Shown: positions 50,767 to 58,831 of the stretch, one piece after another
Numbering within the stretch: the first letter of the stretch is position 1
Layout of the letters: each line of letters begins with the position of its first letter
Assembly (NCBI GenBank): GCA_028712475.1
Contig: JAQTQB010000001.1
Location: 62,001-126,000, forward strand
Direction of reading: 5' to 3'
Origin: Verrucomicrobiales bacterium
Lineage (GTDB): Bacteria; Verrucomicrobiota; Verrucomicrobiia; Limisphaerales; UBA11358
Length of the DNA: 64,000 nt
The notes under the pieces: model-generated
What the model was told of the DNA's origin: nothing
The model's database searches: none
What the model saw: the letters and a program-made list of their open reading frames with translations, nothing else
Translations under genes and position numbers: made by a program

Positions 50767-52341
50767 CTACGGCGAGAGCAAGGCGCGATAAAAGCGTTGC
50801 GGCAGTCCTGTGCCTGACGCATCCGAAAAATCAATCGTGGTTCCCGTCAACTGGTTGGTCGCCACCGGTCCCCACATGACGAGATTGGTGGAAGCCTGCA
50901 CGATCACCATCTGGCCCGGGAATCCTGATATCGTGAATCGCAACTGGTCGTTCTGAATGTGGGGGGCGAGCAGCGACGGTGCCTGCCGGCTTGGGTCAAG
51001 GGTGAGGATTTCCGGCGCATAGAGGTATCGCGCGTGCAAACCGTCACTGATGCTGGCGAACAGGAAATAGGTTCCCGGCGGTGTGACGACCGGATCCAGC
51101 ACAAGATTTTCGTTGTTGAAGGCCACGGCATTGGTGCCGGTGCCGTTGATGGAGAACTGTCCGAGGGTTATTTCGTTCGCATCAAACGGATTTGAATCCG
51201 GGTCGAGGAAAAAGCGCACGGTGGCAACGGGGGATGTGTTGGAACCGAATTGATCATAGAATGCGATGGGTAACGGCGAATCCACGGAGAAATGATTGGT
51301 GCCGGTGAGGTTCAGGCGGAGAATGTTCGGCCAGGCACCGTTGTCCGCCGGCAGGTTGTTCCGGTTAGGTGTCGAGCCAGCGCCCAGATCCCAGACTTGA
51401 TTGCATCCGCCGCGAATCTGCCCGGTGCCGGCTCCAGCGGGCTCCGCCTCGCTAAACCGGTCGCCGCCGCCGATCAGGCTGTAATAAAAACCAGCATTGG
51501 TTCCGGACGCCTCATCTGCCGTCCACCAAGCCAGGCGCTCGGCGGATGTGATATTGGCCTGCGTGTCGGACGCGGGCGTCTCCAGTTGGATGGTGCCATG
51601 ATACCAAAGATGCACGTCGCTGTGCGAAGAGGAATAACCGCCGTTCAGGTTGGTGAGATGACGGTTGTAGGCACCGGACACAGCCTGACCATTTGGCACC
51701 GTGAGCCCGTCGCCCATGTTCTGCCAGTAATTATCGGCAAACAAAACATTCGCGTAGTTTTTAATAGCCGGATCGCCATAAAGCGGCACCGGATCCGGAT
51801 CCAGCGTGGTCACCTGGTCCACCCAGATTCCCTGCGCGCCAAGGAACCGCGCCATCTCGGTCACCACCGATCCGCCCCGGCTGTGGCCGATCAAATGGAG
51901 CGGCAGTTCCACCAGCGCCCGGCCGCCCAGTTCGGGAAGCAGGTTGGTGGACTGCAACGCAGCCGCAGCCGCATTGGCAATGTTAGCCGTGGAAACGCCC
52001 AATGTGGTGTCAATGGTTGACCAATCAACCTTGATGATGATCTCGCCAGAATCCGATGTCAGCGGGGGGACACCGGCGATTAAACTTGGCGTTGCCGTGT
52101 AGGTCGAGCCGCTCTTGGTGATGGACAGTTTGTAACAGGTCGAATTCGTGCCGGGGAAATTTTCGTAGGCGGTGATCTTTCCAGCCATGGGAGTGATCCA
52201 GCTCGCGATGTCGCTGTTAAACCCGTGGGTGATCACTGTGACCCCGGCCCCTTGGATTGACGGGCCAATTCCGGACAGACCCAACACGGCGGCACACCAG
52301 ATGGCGGCGCTGCGGGCATAAAACTGCTTGTTCGGATTCAC
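50767..52341 (-). CDS. Exported lipase/esterase-like protein with FYR tail
   Basis: 524 residues from a GTG at 52341, giving a signal-like N-terminus (NPNKQFYARSAAIWCAAVLG, then LSGIGPSIQGAG). The frame runs further upstream to 52740, but that part translates a thrS remnant and is not part of the protein. VTVITHGFNSDIASW precedes the nucleophile elbow LHLIGHSRGGSVV, a lipase-like Ser. An Ig-like segment follows. The C-terminus (VQASTNLVMWGPVA ... GTGLPQRFYRALLSP) is the shared Verrucomicrobiota-type module. Directly abuts remnant A. Confidence 0.83.
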   Translation of the reverse strand: MNPNKQFYARSAAIWCAAVLGLSGIGPSIQGAGVTVITHGFNSDIASWITPMAGKITAYENFPGTNSTCYKLSITKSGSTYTATPSLIAGVPPLTSDSGEIIIKVDWSTIDTTLGVSTANIANAAAAALQSTNLLPELGGRALVELPLHLIGHSRGGSVVTEMARFLGAQGIWVDQVTTLDPDPVPLYGDPAIKNYANVLFADNYWQNMGDGLTVPNGQAVSGAYNRHLTNLNGGYSSSHSDVHLWYHGTIQLETPASDTQANITSAERLAWWTADEASGTNAGFYYSLIGGGDRFSEAEPAGAGTGQIRGGCNQVWDLGAGSTPNRNNLPADNGAWPNILRLNLTGTNHFSVDSPLPIAFYDQFGSNTSPVATVRFFLDPDSNPFDANEITLGQFSINGTGTNAVAFNNENLVLDPVVTPPGTYFLFASISDGLHARYLYAPEILTLDPSRQAPSLLAPHIQNDQLRFTISGFPGQMVIVQASTNLVMWGPVATNQLTGTTIDFSDASGTGLPQRFYRALLSP

Positions 52342-52444
52342 CTTCGGATTCGAACCCAAATTTCGCAGCACGTCAAGATAACCGTGCCATCCCCGAAAAA
52401 CCGAAGCCGGAGTCAATTCCTCACCCGGCAATGTCAGCACCAAC

Positions 52445-52766
52445 TCAAGCCCTGCGCTCTTTGATGCCCGCCAGAATATCCGCGATGACTTCCGCCTTTC
52501 GGCTTCGCGCCTTGCGGGCCGCCGTGGTGGAGGCGCACGCTCACTGCGCCGGCTTCCATGTCGCGACCGCCGACGCTGCCGCGCCAAAGCAAAGCGACGG
52601 CGGGTGACCAGCATAGTGTGGACGCGCAATTGTTCCGCGTTGGAAATCTTCGCCTTGAACGGCGTGGCGCTGAAATCCGCATCTACGCGCACCATGTTCG
52701 CGCGCAGTTCGGCCACGATGGGCTTGGCGTAGTTGATCAACGCTTCGTCGTCGTTGAGCGTGATCG
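52445..52766 (-). pseudogene. thrS: thrS 3'-end remnant A
   Basis: Minus strand, homologous to the anticodon-binding domain of threonyl-tRNA synthetase: ITLNDDEALINYAKPIVAEL, ANMVRVDADFSATPFKAKIS and NAEQLRVHTMLV in one phase, then MEAGAVSVRLHHGGPQGAKP and EVIADILAGIKERRA in others. A 35-bp insert (52569-52603, GCCGACGCTGCCGCGCC...) and small indels break the frame. It lacks the catalytic core. Lies between the lipase-like gene and the next, divergent, exported-protein gene. Confidence 0.88.
52569..52603. repeat. Small palindrome P7 inside thrS remnant A
   Basis: GCCGACGCTGCCGCGCC then ...AAGCGACGGCGG. Present in remnants A, B (55681-55716) and C (58431-58461), absent from D (60960). The ends form a short imperfect stem. 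Confidence 0.75.
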
Positions 52767-52845
52767 TATGGTGTAACCTCTGCCATGCGAGTTGCGTCTA
52801 TTCGCGGCAACACGGCTGTGTGACACGGGCGATACATATGATTTT

Positions 52846-55539
52846 ATGAAAGTGATCCACCTCGTCTTTCTTCTGCTCTTGCCTGCATCCAGTGCGACGG
52901 TCGCCGCGAATACTCCGCCGCTCATCAGTGACGTGGCGGATCAAGTCATCGCGTGGAACACGACTACGGCCACGAACTACTTCACCATTGGCGATGCGGA
53001 AACGACTTTCAGTTCACTTACCGTCACGGCGTTGTCGGACAATGTCACGCTCGTGCCGAACACGACCGCCAACCTCATTCTCGGCGGCACTAATTCCCAG
53101 CGCACCATCAAAGTCGCGCCCGCCGCGAACCAGACCGGGGTGGCAGTCATCACGCTCACTGTTTCCGACGGAACGAACACAGCTGGCAGTTCTTTCAACG
53201 TCACCGTGACCGCGCCGAACACGCCGCCCGCGCTGACGGGACTGACGAATTATCAGATCATCGGCCCTGGCCAGACGCCGGCGGCGGTCGCGTTCACGGT
53301 GGGCGACGCGGAGACGGCGGCAGGCTCGTTGACGGTCGTGGCGTCATCGTCCAACACCAACCTCGTGCCGAACGCGAACCTCGCGCTCGGCGGCAGCGGC
53401 GCGAACCGCACGGTGCAGGTCACGCCGGTTGTGGGGCAACGCGGCGCGGCGGTCATCAAGTTGCGCGTCACGGATGCGCTGGGAATGGCGGCGCAAGGTG
53501 AATTTATTTTCAGCGTGTTCGACGAGGCGTCGGCGAACAACGGTTTCGCGCAACCGCGCGGCATCTTCGTGCTGGACAGCGGGGCGGGGACGAACATCAA
53601 CGGCGTTTCCATGCGCGACGCGAACATCCGCAACAAGCCGTTCGTGGACGGCTATCTGCTCCGCACGGAATGGGCGACACTTGAACCTGCGGATGGCGTT
53701 TTCGATTTCACCATCATCACGAACATCTTCGCCAGGCTGCCGGCGAACCAGAAACTTTCCCTCCTCATTGGCAGCGGCGTGCTGCCGCCGTGGCTGCTCA
53801 CGTTGCCCGGCGTTACCAACTGGACGGCGGGCACGCCGAGCGTGACCGCGCCGTTGCCGTGGAACGCCGTCGCGCAGGAACGCTACCGCCTGCTGCTTGT
53901 GGCACTCGGTAATCTTGTCGTGGACGGCGCGCCGCTCCGCAACCATCCGCGTTTCGCGGCAATTGACGCGTGGATTCCCGGCCTCAAGAGCGGCATCCGC
54001 GACCCCGACCAGATCAAGATCCGCAACATGGCCGATTATTCGCGCTCCAACATGGAGCATTGCGTCCTCACGCACCTGGCGAACGTCACGGATAATTTTC
54101 CGAACGTCCCGGTGCAGATCGGTTTCTGGACTTACGTTGACAATCAGGACGCGAGCTTCGGCGGCGTCACGCCGTGGGAGCAGTTGCGGCAGGTGATTTT
54201 GACGAACTTCAACGGCGTCGCCCGGCCGCGCGTCGGGTTCTGGATGGAAAATCTCGCCGCGAACCGCCCCGCCGCCGAGACCGATCCGTGGGCGGGCCTG
54301 CCCACGACGACGTTCACCGCGCCGCTGTTTCTCTCGCAGAGCAACACCTTTGTCGGCTTTCAGGTGCTCGGCTCGTGGTCGCGCCCGTTTGATGCTGCGC
54401 ACGTGGACAACCTGCTCAACGGCACGCCGGAGGACGGCATGGATTACGGCTTCAACACGTTTCAATGCCGCTACTACGAGCAGTATCAGGCCGATGTGGA
54501 CTTCGCGAATTACGCCGCCGAGTTCCAGCGCTGGCATGATTTTCTCAACGCGTTGCCCGCGCCGCCGGGCCCGTTGACGGGGCGCATCGCGCTGACGCCG
54601 ACCAACGCGGTGCGGATCAGCTTCACAGCCGCGGCATCGCAGGTGTATCAACTGCTCGCTTCGACGAACCTCGTGAACTGGTCGCTCCGCACCACGCTCA
54701 CGAACCCGAACGCATTCTCGGCGGAACTGGAATGGTTTGATTCGCTGGATTCCGCAGCAAGATTTTACCGGCTGTTGCAGGGCGCGCCGTCGAATCCGCC
54801 GCCAGCGTTCACGGTGAATTTTTCCAACGCGACGAACTGGACATATACCGACATGCAGCGGTCATTCACCGGGATTCTACTTAAGCCGGCGGGCGGCGGA
54901 CCGTTCCCTGCCGTCATCATCAACTACGGCACGGGCGGCTCGCTGTTCGGCACGAACAACTACGCGATAAACAAAGCGAATGAAATGTTGCCGTGGGGCT
55001 TGGTCTGCATCGCGCCGAATCTGACTCACGGCAGCGCCGGCAGCGCCGACACGAATACCTGGGGTTATTCGCCGGAAAATCTCGCCCGCGAACAAGCTTG
55101 CGTAAACATTCTCGCCAGCCTCGGCTATGTGGACACGAACCGCCTCGCGCTCTGGGGGCATAGTCGCGGCGCTTTCCTCACGGCGGGCACGGCCTCGGCG
55201 CTTGGTAATCAGATTCGCGCCGCCGGCATGAGCGCAGGCGGCATCGAGGATGACGCGGCGGTGACCGACCCGGCGTATCCGACCGTGACCGAGGCGCAGG
55301 GCGTCACCGCGCCATTCATCATGTTCCACGGCGATGTTGACCCCGTCGTGCCGCCGGCGAATTCATTGCGCCTGCAAAATCTGCTGATCACGAACGGCGT
55401 GCCGAACAGCCGGATTCTTTACGTCGTCTCCACGAACGCCTTCACCGACCGCCACAACATCCAGAATATTCCCGCCGTGAACGCGGACATGCTGAATCAA
55501 TTCCACGCGTGGCTGCAAACTTACGGTGTGCTGCCGTGA
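52846..55539 (+). CDS. Large exported protein: Ig-like repeats, glycosidase-like domain, FYR module, alpha/beta hydrolase
   Basis: 897 residues from the ATG at 52846 (MKVIHLVFLLLLPASSATVA signal peptide). Two cadherin/Ig-like repeats (about 20-235: TPPLISDVADQVIAWNTTTA; TPPALTGLTNYQIIGPG). Then a TIM-barrel-like glycoside hydrolase segment with YLLRTEWATLEPADGVFDF, GHxx-free but with FWTYVD and GFWMENLA. Then an internal STNLVNW...ARFYRLLQG module. Then an alpha/beta hydrolase with WGHSRGAFLT (Ser), HGDVDPVVPP (Asp) and DRHNI (His). It probably acts on plant or algal polysaccharide esters. This is an inference from the domain mix. Confidence 0.82.
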   Translation: MKVIHLVFLLLLPASSATVAANTPPLISDVADQVIAWNTTTATNYFTIGDAETTFSSLTVTALSDNVTLVPNTTANLILGGTNSQRTIKVAPAANQTGVAVITLTVSDGTNTAGSSFNVTVTAPNTPPALTGLTNYQIIGPGQTPAAVAFTVGDAETAAGSLTVVASSSNTNLVPNANLALGGSGANRTVQVTPVVGQRGAAVIKLRVTDALGMAAQGEFIFSVFDEASANNGFAQPRGIFVLDSGAGTNINGVSMRDANIRNKPFVDGYLLRTEWATLEPADGVFDFTIITNIFARLPANQKLSLLIGSGVLPPWLLTLPGVTNWTAGTPSVTAPLPWNAVAQERYRLLLVALGNLVVDGAPLRNHPRFAAIDAWIPGLKSGIRDPDQIKIRNMADYSRSNMEHCVLTHLANVTDNFPNVPVQIGFWTYVDNQDASFGGVTPWEQLRQVILTNFNGVARPRVGFWMENLAANRPAAETDPWAGLPTTTFTAPLFLSQSNTFVGFQVLGSWSRPFDAAHVDNLLNGTPEDGMDYGFNTFQCRYYEQYQADVDFANYAAEFQRWHDFLNALPAPPGPLTGRIALTPTNAVRISFTAAASQVYQLLASTNLVNWSLRTTLTNPNAFSAELEWFDSLDSAARFYRLLQGAPSNPPPAFTVNFSNATNWTYTDMQRSFTGILLKPAGGGPFPAVIINYGTGGSLFGTNNYAINKANEMLPWGLVCIAPNLTHGSAGSADTNTWGYSPENLAREQACVNILASLGYVDTNRLALWGHSRGAFLTAGTASALGNQIRAAGMSAGGIEDDAAVTDPAYPTVTEAQGVTAPFIMFHGDVDPVVPPANSLRLQNLLITNGVPNSRILYVVSTNAFTDRHNIQNIPAVNADMLNQFHAWLQTYGVLP

Positions 55540-55558
55540 TGCATTGGCTTGGGGATTA

Positions 55559-56010
55559 TCAGTCCCTCCGTTCCTTGATGCTCGCCAAGATGTCCGCGAT
55601 GACTTCCACCTTCGGCTTCGCGCCCTGCGGGCCGCCGTGGTGGAGGCGGACGCTTACCGCGCCGGCTTCCATGTCGTGCCCGCCGACGCTGCCGCGCCGA
55701 AGCCAAGCGTTGGCGGATGACGAGCATCGTGTCGTGTCGGCGCTGTGCGCCGATCTTTCGAGCCACAGGCTCGACGCTACACCCGCGTTGGCAATCTTCG
55801 CCTTGAACGGCGTCGCGCTGAAATCCGAGTCTACACGCACCATGTTCGCGCGCAGTTCGGCCACGATGGGCTGGGCGTAGTTGATCAACGCTTCGTCGTC
55901 GTTGAGCGTGATGACCCGCACCTGATCCGGCGCGAGCCAGAGCGGGAAGTTGCCCGCTGTTGCTCGATGAGGAAGCCGATGAGCCGTTCGTGCGTGCAAG
56001 CGGCGCCTGA
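55559..56010 (-). pseudogene. thrS: thrS 3'-end remnant B (frame still open)
   Basis: Minus strand: AGNFPLWLAPDQVRVITLND, DEALINYAQPIVAELRANMV, RVDSDFSATPFKAKIANA, then insert residues GVASSLWLERSAHSADTTR, then GGHDMEAGAVSVRLHHGGPQ and EVIADILASIKERRD. The frame stays open from 56062 to 55559 despite two palindromic inserts (P7 at 55681-55716 and P2 at 55729-55783). It starts 20 bp after the stop of the previous exported protein. No catalytic core and no start, so it is a remnant. Confidence 0.88.
55729..55783. repeat. P2 palindrome inside thrS remnant B
   Basis: GTGTCGTGTCGGCGCTGTGC at the left and AGGCTCGACGCTACACC at the right, the same architecture as 56-112 in addA. It has replaced about 20 bp of native thrS (the EQLRV codons). 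Confidence 0.88.
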
Positions 56011-56050
56011 TCATCGGCGAGAGTGATGATGTGAACCTGGCAGAGGCACC

Positions 56051-56104
56051 GTGACGACACACCGATTCACCACCCTGCTGCTCACAGCCGTGCCCCTGGT
56101 CTAA
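56051..56104 (+). other. Orphan signal-peptide-like mini-ORF
   Basis: A GTG opens VTTHRFTTLLLTAVPLV and a stop: 17 residues that look like the start of an exported protein cut off at once. It sits between remnant B and the next exported-protein gene. The remaining 56105-56225 is AT-rich and holds nothing else recognised. Could be chance. Confidence 0.35.
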
Positions 56105-56225
56105 AATTGCGGATCGAAAGCCAATCTACACGATTCACAAATTATGCCAGTCGGTGATAGAATTTATTAATTCTTAAAGAGAGGCCTTGCTTACCTATCC
56201 ATATTCAACCCGGACCTGGAATCTT

Positions 56226-58301
56226 ATGATAACTATGAAAACAATCAGGCGGTTCAGTGTGCTGGCTGCCTCGTGTGTCTGCTTGTTTGGCGCGCCGCCG
56301 ACTAAGGCTGTCACCAATGTTTTTTTTAACGCCTCCCAAACTTCAACTCTCATCGCATCGAACATCAACGCAGTCACCATTCAGAGCGGCGATTATCGCT
56401 TCACTTACTCGGCGGATGGCTATTGGTCGTCCGGCGGCGGGACGCCCACGGGGCGTTTCTTCAGCATCTTCTGGCCGACCGGCGTGCAGGCGCAGGCCAT
56501 CACTGCCGGGCCATTGCTTGGCACCGGAGCGAACATCACGCTCAAGCGCGCGGACGGAAAGATTTTTGATTTGCAGGCCTTCACCGGGGAAATTCTTCTC
56601 AACACCGCTGGCGCTGGAGGCGCGTTCGAGATCATGCCGCAGCTCAATGGCAATGACGCTTTCAACAACCCGCTGCAATATGACTGCACCGGTTACGCGG
56701 GGCAGAGTTTTTCCTGCACGCCGGCGCTGGCTGGCTACGACACCTACCAGATTCACATGTGGGGCGATTTCGCGCTGATGGCGCTCACGCTGATTGACAC
56801 CAATCCGCCGGTGTTGCCAGCGCCCAGTTTCACCATCACAACCAGCGTCTCGCCCGTTGGCGCCGGCACGGCGGGTGGCGGCGGAAGTTATCCAAGCAAC
56901 TCACCCTGCTCGCTGGTGGCTTCGGCAAACCCGGGTTGGGGGTTTAAAAACTGGACCGAAAACGGCGCCCAAGTCAGCGCGTCGAAAACCTACAATTTCA
57001 CCGTGCGCACGAACCGCACGCTCGCCGCGAATTTCGTTCCCGCTTATGTTGTCACCACTGGCGTCTCGCCGAGCTACGGCGGAACAGCATCCGGCAGCGG
57101 GACGTTTAACAGCAATTCCGTCGTCCTCGTCACGGCCACGCCAATCATTGGTTTCATGTTTGTGAACTGGACCGAGTTTGGCTCGCTCGTCAGCACATCA
57201 GCGAACTACAGCTTCAATCTCACGACCGACCGCGCGCTCGTGGCAAACTTCGTGCCTGCAGGTGTCAGCACGGCGTTCGATTTCGATACCGGCATACCAG
57301 CGGTCGGGCCCGGGCAGGGGATGCCGGCGACGCAAACGAAGAACGGCGTCACGGCGACATTCAGCACGCTCGCGGGCGGATGGTCGGTGCAGAACAACTT
57401 CTATTACTGGGTGCCGAATGTGTTCTCCGGCAATTTTCTTTATCCGAGCACTTGGGGCAGCACGATGACCGTGGAGTTCAGCCAGCCCGTCACCAACTTC
57501 ACGATGGCGTTTTTCACCGGCGAAGTTTCCAGCGAATACAACACCGCCGGCCTGGTTCTCGTCACGGCCTACACGAACTCTGCGATGACGAATCCGGTCG
57601 CGACCGGTTCGGCGCGGGGCGCGTGGGTTTCCGGCGCGTATCCGGAGGGCGCGCTGTCGTTCGGCTCGGCGACGCCGTTTACGAAGGTGAAAATTGAAGT
57701 GCCGTCACAAAGTCCTGTGCCGAGCTATCTCTTTTTTGTGGACAACGTGGTCGTCCAACTCGCCACGCCGCTGCCGCCGCACGCGCCGCCGCTGGCGTTC
57801 GGCGGCGCATTCTACCAGCTCGTCGGCCAGCCGCTCGCCATCAACATCGCCGACCTGACGTGGAGCGATTATGATCCCGATGGCGAGCCGATATTCTTCG
57901 TCGGCGTCAGCGCCACGACTTCCAACGGCCTCGCGCTTGCCATCCAAGGTGCGCAAATCCTTGTTCCCTCGAACTCGCTCGCCGACAGTTTCACCTACAC
58001 CATCGCCGATGACCGGGGCGTCACCACCAACGGAACGGCGACAATTTCCATCATCACCAGCCCGACGAGCCATGTGAACGCGCTGGACTTGAGCGTGCCC
58101 GGCGAAGTGATCGGCAGTTACATCGGCGTGCCGTGGTATTACTACGAGTGCCAGCGTGCGACCAATGTGACCTTCACCGGCACAGTGCAGACCTGGCCCG
58201 TGCAAGCCTGGGCTGACGGCTCAATGTTCGTCTGGGATAATTTCGCTGACCTGACAAACCAACCGCGGCAGGCGTTTTATCGGTTGCGCTGGGTGCCTTG
58301 A
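56226..58301 (+). CDS. Large exported protein with InlB B-type repeats and FYR tail
   Basis: 691 residues from the ATG at 56226 (56235 also fits; signal peptide KTIRRFSVLAASCVCLFGAP). An N-terminal novel domain (to about 200) is followed by two 'divergent InlB B-repeat' units (FTITTSVSPVGAGTAGGGGS; VVTTGVSPSYGGTASGSGTF, each ending RTLAANFV or RALVANFV). Then a jelly-roll-like domain (FDFDTGIPAVGPGQGMPATQ) and a cadherin-like domain (DLTWSDYDPDGEPIFFVG). The C-terminus ends QPRQAFYRLRWVP. Probably surface-exposed or secreted. Substrate unknown. Confidence 0.83.
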   Translation: MITMKTIRRFSVLAASCVCLFGAPPTKAVTNVFFNASQTSTLIASNINAVTIQSGDYRFTYSADGYWSSGGGTPTGRFFSIFWPTGVQAQAITAGPLLGTGANITLKRADGKIFDLQAFTGEILLNTAGAGGAFEIMPQLNGNDAFNNPLQYDCTGYAGQSFSCTPALAGYDTYQIHMWGDFALMALTLIDTNPPVLPAPSFTITTSVSPVGAGTAGGGGSYPSNSPCSLVASANPGWGFKNWTENGAQVSASKTYNFTVRTNRTLAANFVPAYVVTTGVSPSYGGTASGSGTFNSNSVVLVTATPIIGFMFVNWTEFGSLVSTSANYSFNLTTDRALVANFVPAGVSTAFDFDTGIPAVGPGQGMPATQTKNGVTATFSTLAGGWSVQNNFYYWVPNVFSGNFLYPSTWGSTMTVEFSQPVTNFTMAFFTGEVSSEYNTAGLVLVTAYTNSAMTNPVATGSARGAWVSGAYPEGALSFGSATPFTKVKIEVPSQSPVPSYLFFVDNVVVQLATPLPPHAPPLAFGGAFYQLVGQPLAINIADLTWSDYDPDGEPIFFVGVSATTSNGLALAIQGAQILVPSNSLADSFTYTIADDRGVTTNGTATISIITSPTSHVNALDLSVPGEVIGSYIGVPWYYYECQRATNVTFTGTVQTWPVQAWADGSMFVWDNFADLTNQPRQAFYRLRWVP

Positions 58302-58304
58302 AGT

Positions 58305-58783
58305 TCACGCCCTCCACTCTTTAATCGCGGCCAGAATATCCGCGATGACCTCCGGCTTCGGCTTCGCGCCTTGCGGGCCGCCGTGGTGCAGACGCACGCT
58401 CACCACCAGCTTCCATGTCGCGACCGCCGACGCTGCCGCGCCGAAGCCAAGCGACGGCGGGTGGCCAGCATCGTGTCGTGTCGGCGCTGTGCGCCGATCT
58501 TTCGAGCCACAGGCTCGACGCTACACCCGCGTTGGCTATCTTCGCCTTGAACGGCGTCGCGCTGAAATCCGCATCCACGCGCACCATGTTCGCGCGCAGT
58601 TCGGCCACGATGGGCTGGGCGTAGTTGATCAACGCTTCGTCGTCGTTGAGCGTGATGACCCGCACCTGATCCGGCGCGAGCCAGAGCGGGAAGTTGCCCG
58701 CGTGTAGCCGACGACGTGAGGAGGCGGGTGACTGACTTCCGCCGATGAACCGCTCGTGCGTGCCGGGCGGCGCGCGATGGCTT
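58305..58783 (-). pseudogene. thrS: thrS 3'-end remnant C (frameshifted)
   Basis: Minus strand, stop 4 bp after the stop of the upstream plus-strand gene. VRVITLNDDEALINYAQPIV, AELRANMVRVDADFSATPFK, then the P2 insert, then MEAG followed by a frameshift; the last codons (EVIADILAAIKEWRA) are in another phase. It has both P7 and P2 plus a fragment of a P1 element (TGTAGCCGACGACGTGAGGA at 58704) near its upstream end. Confidence 0.87.
58473..58527. repeat. P2 palindrome inside thrS remnant C
   Basis: Same sequence and same insertion point as in remnant B, so one insertion predates the B/C duplication or was copied. Confidence 0.88.
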
Positions 58784-58831
58784 TTCCGATTCTTATCGTA
58801 ACGCTAGCCGATGTGTGTAGCCTCGCCACAC

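Noticed and set aside
52342..52740. N-terminal extension of the lipase-like frame
   Set aside because: It translates the thrS remnant in mixed phases, so it is not part of the exported protein. The GTG at 52341 gives a signal peptide.
53344..54651. 435-residue minus-strand frame inside the exported glycosidase-like gene
   Set aside because: Arg/His/Val-rich shadow. The plus strand has a signal peptide and coherent domains.
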